In this document: positions 60,015 to 64,000 of the stretch, piece by piece | Layout of the letters: each line of letters starts with the position of its first letter | Position numbering within the stretch: the stretch's first letter is position 1 | NCBI RefSeq assembly: GCF_020733635.1 | Contig: NZ_JAJFZL010000001.1 | Coordinates: 3,038,001 to 3,102,000, forward strand | DNA: 64,000 nt | Direction: 5' to 3' | DNA from: Nocardia spumae | GTDB taxonomy: Bacteria > Actinomycetota > Actinomycetes > Mycobacteriales > Mycobacteriaceae | The notes under the pieces: generated by a model | Seen by the model: the letters and a program-made list of their open reading frames with translations, nothing else | Database searches by the model: none | Told to the model about the DNA's origin: nothing | Translations under genes and position numbers: made by a program

Positions 60015-61514
60015 TCAGGTCGCGGGGACGGGCAGGCCCAGCCGTGCCGACACCCACGGCAGCGACGAGGTGAAGGCCGCGGCGGCGAACTGCCAGGTGT
60101 GCCCGCCCTCCGTGGTGTGGATGGTGCAGGTGATGCCGACCGTGCGGCCCCGCTCGCACAACTTCTCCGCGGCGCCGACCTCGCCGGAGTCCATGACGCC
60201 GTCCCGACCGCCCACGCCGATCCGGTTCTCGTCCACCTGCGGCATGTGAAAATGCCCGCCGCCCTTGCCGTTACCGGCCCGGTGCGGCGGGGTGAGGTCG
60301 TCGAACAGCCCGGCTACCCCGGTATAGGGGCCGTGGGCGGCCATCACCGTCATCGGATCGAAGCGGTCGTAGGCGGCCGCGTTCCCGCCGTACAACCTGG
60401 ATACGGTCTGCTCCCTGGTGCCCGCGGTCGGCCCCAGATCGCCCGCGATGTCGACGAAGGTGTGGAACAGCTCGGGATGCATCACGGTCAGATCGGTCGC
60501 GCAGGTGCCGCCCATCGACCAGCCGACCGCCGCCCACTTCGCCGGATCGGCGGAGACGCCGAACCTCGCCCGCACGTACGGCACCACATCCTGGGTGAGA
60601 TGGTCGGCGGCCGCGCCGCGCGGGCCGTCGACGCATTCGGTGTCGTTGTTGAAGCTGCCCGACGAGTCGACGAGCACCAGCACGGGCGCGTGGCCGCCGT
60701 CGGCGGCGGTGAAGGTGTCGATCGCCGGCATGATCTGGCCGCTGCGCAACCAGTCGGCGGGGGTGTTGAACTCGCCGCCGATCATCATCACCGCGGGTAG
60801 CGCGGGTGGGGTCGGACCGGCGAACCAGGCCGGCGGCAGATAGACGTATTCGGTGCGGTGTTTGAATCCGCTACCGGCGTCGCCGGTGTCGATCGGCACC
60901 ACCACACCGGTGGCGGGGTGGGTATCGCGCATTCCGGCCAGGGCTTCCGGATCGGTCTGATGCGGCAGCGCCCCGGCGGTCAGCGCACTCCACGCCGACT
61001 GCACGCTCGGGTAGTAGCCCACCCACTGGTTGAGCACGACCGCCGTACTCGCGACCGCGAACGGCACGGCGACGATCGCGGCCGTGCGCTGCCACCAGCG
61101 TGCACCCGGCCAGCCGACGACGGCCAGCACCAGCGCCGCGACCGTCGCGCCCACGCAGATCCACAGCTCCGGCGGGGCCGGATCCGAGGCCAGCCCCTCG
61201 TTGTTCATGATCGTGCGAGCGGTCAGCGCGGCCACCACGCCCAGCACCAGGCAGATCGGCACCCGGATCAGCCACCAGCGTCGTCGCGGGCGCGTCAGCG
61301 CGATCGCGAGTGCGAGGAGCGCGACGATCTCGATGGTCACCGGCAGCCAGCCGTGCAGCAGCGAGACACCGTGATGAAAACCGTTGTAGGGATTGAGTTT
61401 CGCCGACGGCAGCGAGGGTGGAGCGGGTGGGGCCACCGAGGCGGCGGCCGCCGGTGCGGGCACGGTCGGCGCGGGGGTCGGCACATCCATGGGCGCGGAG
61501 AACACGGGCGTCAT
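60015..61514 (-). CDS. Membrane-anchored esterase (esterase D/Ag85-like alpha/beta hydrolase)
   Basis: A 499-residue protein. The first about 170 residues hold a Pro/Ala-rich start and four hydrophobic segments; the rest is an alpha/beta hydrolase of the esterase-D/mycolyltransferase type with GWSMGGTCATDL (nucleophile Ser), VVPIDTGDAGSGFKHRTEYVYLPP at the start of the domain and the His in EGGHTWQFA. An outer-envelope lipid esterase or acyltransferase is likely. ATG 61514 is chosen; upstream frame lacks a ribosome site. It is divergent from the macrodomain gene by 59 bases. Confidence 0.82.
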   Translation of the reverse strand: MTPVFSAPMDVPTPAPTVPAPAAAASVAPPAPPSLPSAKLNPYNGFHHGVSLLHGWLPVTIEIVALLALAIALTRPRRRWWLIRVPICLVLGVVAALTARTIMNNEGLASDPAPPELWICVGATVAALVLAVVGWPGARWWQRTAAIVAVPFAVASTAVVLNQWVGYYPSVQSAWSALTAGALPHQTDPEALAGMRDTHPATGVVVPIDTGDAGSGFKHRTEYVYLPPAWFAGPTPPALPAVMMIGGEFNTPADWLRSGQIMPAIDTFTAADGGHAPVLVLVDSSGSFNNDTECVDGPRGAAADHLTQDVVPYVRARFGVSADPAKWAAVGWSMGGTCATDLTVMHPELFHTFVDIAGDLGPTAGTREQTVSRLYGGNAAAYDRFDPMTVMAAHGPYTGVAGLFDDLTPPHRAGNGKGGGHFHMPQVDENRIGVGGRDGVMDSGEVGAAEKLCERGRTVGITCTIHTTEGGHTWQFAAAAFTSSLPWVSARLGLPVPAT

Positions 61515-61573
61515 TGTCGGTGGCCTACCTCGAGGAACGCTGTGAACTCGCTCCGAGTCCGGTGCAGGGCACA

Positions 61574-62092
61574 ATGGCAGCCATGGCCGATCTCGTACTG
61601 GTCCGCGGTGACATCACCGAACAGGCCGTGGATGCGATCGTCAACGCCGCGAACTCCGGCCTGCTCGGCGGCGGCGGGGTCGACGGCGCCATCCATCGAC
61701 GCGGCGGTCCCGAGGTGCTCGCGGCATGCCGGCAGCTACGGGCGACGGCGCTGCCCGACGGACTGCCGACGGGCCGGGCGGTGGCCACCACGGCCGGCGA
61801 TCTGCCCGCGCGCTGGGTGATCCACACCGTCGGCCCGGTCTGGGCGGCCGGACAGGACCGCTCGGATCTGCTGTCCTCCTGCTATCGCGAATCGCTGCGG
61901 GTGGCAGACGAATTGGGCGCCCGGACCGTGGCGTTCCCGGCGGTCTCCACCGGCATCTACGGGTGGCCGATCGACAACGGCGCCCGCATCGCGGTGGACA
62001 CCGCGCGGACCACGCCGACCGAGGTCCGCGAGATCCGTTTCGTGCTCTTCGACGCCACCACCTATCGTGCCTTCGAGGCGGCCGTCGGCTGA
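61574..62092 (+). CDS. Macrodomain protein (O-acetyl-ADP-ribose deacetylase type)
   Basis: A 172-residue single macrodomain: RGDITEQAVDAIVNAANSGLLGGGGVDGAIHRRGG, the ADP-ribose-binding loop with the catalytic Asn/Asp pattern of the YmdB subfamily, and FPAVSTGIYGWP. It should hydrolyse O-acetyl-ADP-ribose or mono-ADP-ribose from targets. ATG 61574 or 61583 can start it. It sits just upstream of the ruv genes. Confidence 0.9.
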   Translation: MAAMADLVLVRGDITEQAVDAIVNAANSGLLGGGGVDGAIHRRGGPEVLAACRQLRATALPDGLPTGRAVATTAGDLPARWVIHTVGPVWAAGQDRSDLLSSCYRESLRVADELGARTVAFPAVSTGIYGWPIDNGARIAVDTARTTPTEVREIRFVLFDATTYRAFEAAVG

Positions 62093-62179
62093 GCGGGCCG
62101 ATCGTGTCGATGGCCGGAGTCGTCACCGGTCTCGGTTAGACTTCGAACAACTGTTCGCGACCTCGGAGGGGTGCATTTC

Positions 62180-62749
62180 GTGCGGGTGATGGGCGTCGAC
62201 CCCGGGCTCACCCGGTGCGGGTTGAGCATCGTCGAAGGTGGGCTGGGACGGCAGGTCACCGCACTGGATGTCGGCGTGGTGCGCACCCCGGCCGATATGG
62301 ATCTCGCCGAACGTCTGCTGGGGGTGGCCGATGCCGCCGAGTACTGGATGGATACCCACCACCCGGAAGCGGTCGCGATCGAGCGGGTCTTCGCGCAGCA
62401 CAACGTTCGCACCGCGATGGGGACCGCGCAGGCCGGTGGCGTGATCGCCCTGGCGGCGGCCCGGCGCGGCATACCGGTTCATTTCCACACCCCCAGCCAG
62501 GTCAAGGCCGCTGTCACCGGTAACGGCTCCGCGGGCAAGGCGCAGGTGACCGCGATGGTGACTCGCATCCTAGGCTTGCAGACGGCGCCGAAACCGGCCG
62601 ATGCCGCCGACGCCCTGGCTCTGGCGATCTGCCACTGCTGGCGGGCGCCGATGCTGGAGCGGATGGCGAAGGCGGAAGCACAGGCGGAGCAGGCGCGGCG
62701 TCGATACGCCGAAAGGCTTGCCCAGCAACGGAAGGCGGTGCCCAGGTGA
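62180..62749 (+). CDS. ruvC: Holliday junction resolvase RuvC
   Basis: A 189-residue RuvC. Catalytic acids: Asp in GVDPGLT, Glu in IERVF, and the Asp pair in [13 protein letters not shown]. It cuts Holliday junctions at the crossover made by RuvAB. GTG 62180 is preferred with GGAGGGG 8 bases upstream; GTG 62171 adds three residues. The stop overlaps the ruvA start (GTGA). Confidence 0.95.
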   Translation: MRVMGVDPGLTRCGLSIVEGGLGRQVTALDVGVVRTPADMDLAERLLGVADAAEYWMDTHHPEAVAIERVFAQHNVRTAMGTAQAGGVIALAAARRGIPVHFHTPSQVKAAVTGNGSAGKAQVTAMVTRILGLQTAPKPADAADALALAICHCWRAPMLERMAKAEAQAEQARRRYAERLAQQRKAVPR

Positions 62750-63351
62750 TCGCGTCGGTGCGTGGAGAGGTGCTCGAGATCGGCCTCGACCATGCCGTAT
62801 TGGAGGCCGCCGGGGTCGGCTATCGGCTCAACGCCACCCCGTCGACATTGGCGACTCTCACCCGCGGCGAGACCTCGCGCCTCTACACCGCGATGATCGT
62901 GCGCGAGGACTCCATGACGCTGTTCGGCTTCGCCGATACCGAAGCGCGCGATCTGTTCGGACTCCTGCAGACCGTCTCGGGTGTCGGGCCCCGGCTGGCG
63001 ATGGCCGTGCTGGCGGTGCTGGAACCCGAAGCGCTGCGAAAGGCGCTGGCGGAGAGCAATGTCGCCGCGCTGACCCGGGTGCCGGGCATCGGTAAGCGTG
63101 GCGCCGAACGCATGGTCGTCGAACTGCGCGACAAGGTGGATCTGGTTCCGGTGCAGTCGGGGCCGCCGGGGGCGGGTCCCGCGCCGGTGGTCACCCCGGT
63201 GCGTGATCAGGTCGTGGAGGCGCTGGTCGGGCTCGGATTCCCGATCAAGCAGGCCGAACCCGCGGTCGATGGGGTACTCGCCGAACAACCCGAGCTGGAT
63301 ACCTCGCGTGCCTTGCGCGCGGCGTTGGCCCTGCTCGGCCGGAATCGGTGA
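62746..63351 (+). CDS. ruvA: Holliday junction branch migration protein RuvA
   Basis: A 201-residue RuvA with the OB-fold N-terminus ([20 protein letters not shown]), two HhH motifs ([13 protein letters not shown] and [13 protein letters not shown]) and a C-terminal RuvB-binding domain. It forms a tetramer around the junction. GTG 62746 and the ruvB start both overlap neighbouring stops, so ruvCAB is tightly coupled. Confidence 0.95.
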   Translation: MIASVRGEVLEIGLDHAVLEAAGVGYRLNATPSTLATLTRGETSRLYTAMIVREDSMTLFGFADTEARDLFGLLQTVSGVGPRLAMAVLAVLEPEALRKALAESNVAALTRVPGIGKRGAERMVVELRDKVDLVPVQSGPPGAGPAPVVTPVRDQVVEALVGLGFPIKQAEPAVDGVLAEQPELDTSRALRAALALLGRNR

Positions 63352-64000
63352 CGGCGATGGGCGCCGACGCCGAATTCCCGGTCGACAGTTCCTTTTCCGG
63401 TGACGACGAGTCCGCGGTCACCGCGGACTATCTGAAATCCGACGGGGATATCGAGGCCGGGCTGCGGCCGAAATCCCTGGACGACTTCATCGGCCAGCCG
63501 CGAGTGCGCGAGCAGCTGGCCCTGGTGTTGCGCGGCGCCACGCAGCGCGGCGGCACTCCTGATCACGTCCTGCTGTCGGGCCCGCCCGGACTGGGAAAGA
63601 CCAGTATGGCGATGATCATCGCCGGCGAACTGGGCACCGCCCTGCGCATCACGTCCGGTCCGGCCCTGGAACGCGCCGGTGATCTGGCCGCCATGCTGAG
63701 CAACCTCGTCGAGGGCGATGTGCTGTTCATCGACGAGATCCACCGCATGGCCCGCCCGGCCGAGGAGATGCTGTACCTGGCGATGGAGGATTTCCGGGTC
63801 GACGTGGTGGTCGGCAAGGGACCCGGCGCCACATCGATTCCGCTGGAGATCGCGCCGTTCACACTGGTCGGCGCCACCACCCGGTCGGGTGCGCTGACCG
63901 GACCGCTGCGTGACCGCTTCGGCTTCACCGGTCATATGGACTTCTACGAACCCGACGAGTTGCAGCGGATTCTGCAACGCTCGGCCGCCATCCTCGGAGT
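63348..64000 (+). CDS. ruvB: Holliday junction helicase RuvB (5' part, cut by window end)
   Basis: The open frame runs to the window end (about 217 residues). Walker [10 protein letters not shown], Walker B LFIDEIH, and sensor 1 ATTRSG identify the AAA+ motor of branch migration. GTG 63348 overlaps the ruvA stop (GTGA); ATG 63357 is an alternative start. The C-terminal winged helix is outside the window. Confidence 0.95.
   Translation, partial: MTAMGADAEFPVDSSFSGDDESAVTADYLKSDGDIEAGLRPKSLDDFIGQPRVREQLALVLRGATQRGGTPDHVLLSGPPGLGKTSMAMIIAGELGTALRITSGPALERAGDLAAMLSNLVEGDVLFIDEIHRMARPAEEMLYLAMEDFRVDVVVGKGPGATSIPLEIAPFTLVGATTRSGALTGPLRDRFGFTGHMDFYEPDELQRILQRSAAILG

Noticed and set aside
1..64000. 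tRNA, rRNA, CRISPR array, prophage or insertion sequence
   Set aside because: No tRNA cloverleaf, regular direct-repeat array, integrase or transposase was recognised on either strand.

Overview
The window is high-GC actinobacterial chromosome with frequent GTG starts, strong purine-rich ribosome sites and many ATGA/GTGA gene overlaps. A backbone of thrS, HIT, PI-phosphate synthase, PIM acyltransferase, pimA, Nudix, then pdxS, tesB, pdxT, yebC and ruvCAB matches the order known from mycobacteria. The extra alkane hydroxylase locus, NRPS and many TetR/GntR regulators point to a soil mycolic-acid actinomycete such as Nocardia; the genus is an inference. I saw no rRNA, tRNA, CRISPR array or insertion sequence.

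Positions 1-13 kb: a truncated Ser/Thr kinase, a crotonase-VOC pair, a four-gene OpuC/ProU-type osmolyte ABC transporter (minus strand), a TetR gene, a plsC-like acyltransferase behind stacked palindromes, a DUF488 gene, and a cobalamin-riboswitch-controlled cbtB-cbtA-phosphatase operon. A zinc alcohol dehydrogenase/DUF4334 operon follows, divergent from a TetR gene, with two strong palindromes between them.

Positions 13-28 kb: a degenerate AMP-binding protein, a rhomboid-like membrane protein, an OafA-type acyltransferase with SGNH domain, a lipase, regulators, a hydroxylase/desaturase-FadR operon and a UspA gene. Next comes a tiny Cys-rich gene whose conserved CxxC has TGA where the second Cys codon should be; it is a selenocysteine candidate or a fresh nonsense allele, and it also carries a 23-bp tandem duplication. 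An ohrR-ohr peroxide operon, a GntR-amidase-small ORF operon and a 3-hydroxyisobutyrate-dehydrogenase-like gene complete the region.

Positions 28-34.6 kb: two tandem paralogues, each fusing a SulP anion transporter, a STAS-like region and a beta-carbonic anhydrase. Each has a duplicated promoter module with a Crp-type TGTGA-N6-TCACA site. A long terminator and a FhuF-like ferric reductase follow.

Positions 34.8-64 kb: the thrS/PIM biosynthesis operon, then an alkB-rubredoxin-rubredoxin-rubredoxin reductase operon with a divergent TetR gene, pdxS, an accessory block (TetR-VOC, LysR, degenerate uridine kinase, MHS-family transporter), tesB, a 2068-residue NRPS (A-T-C-A-T-R), pdxT, yebC, a membrane esterase, a macrodomain protein and ruvC-ruvA-ruvB (the last cut by the window end). 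The accessory genes sit as inserts within an otherwise conserved backbone.
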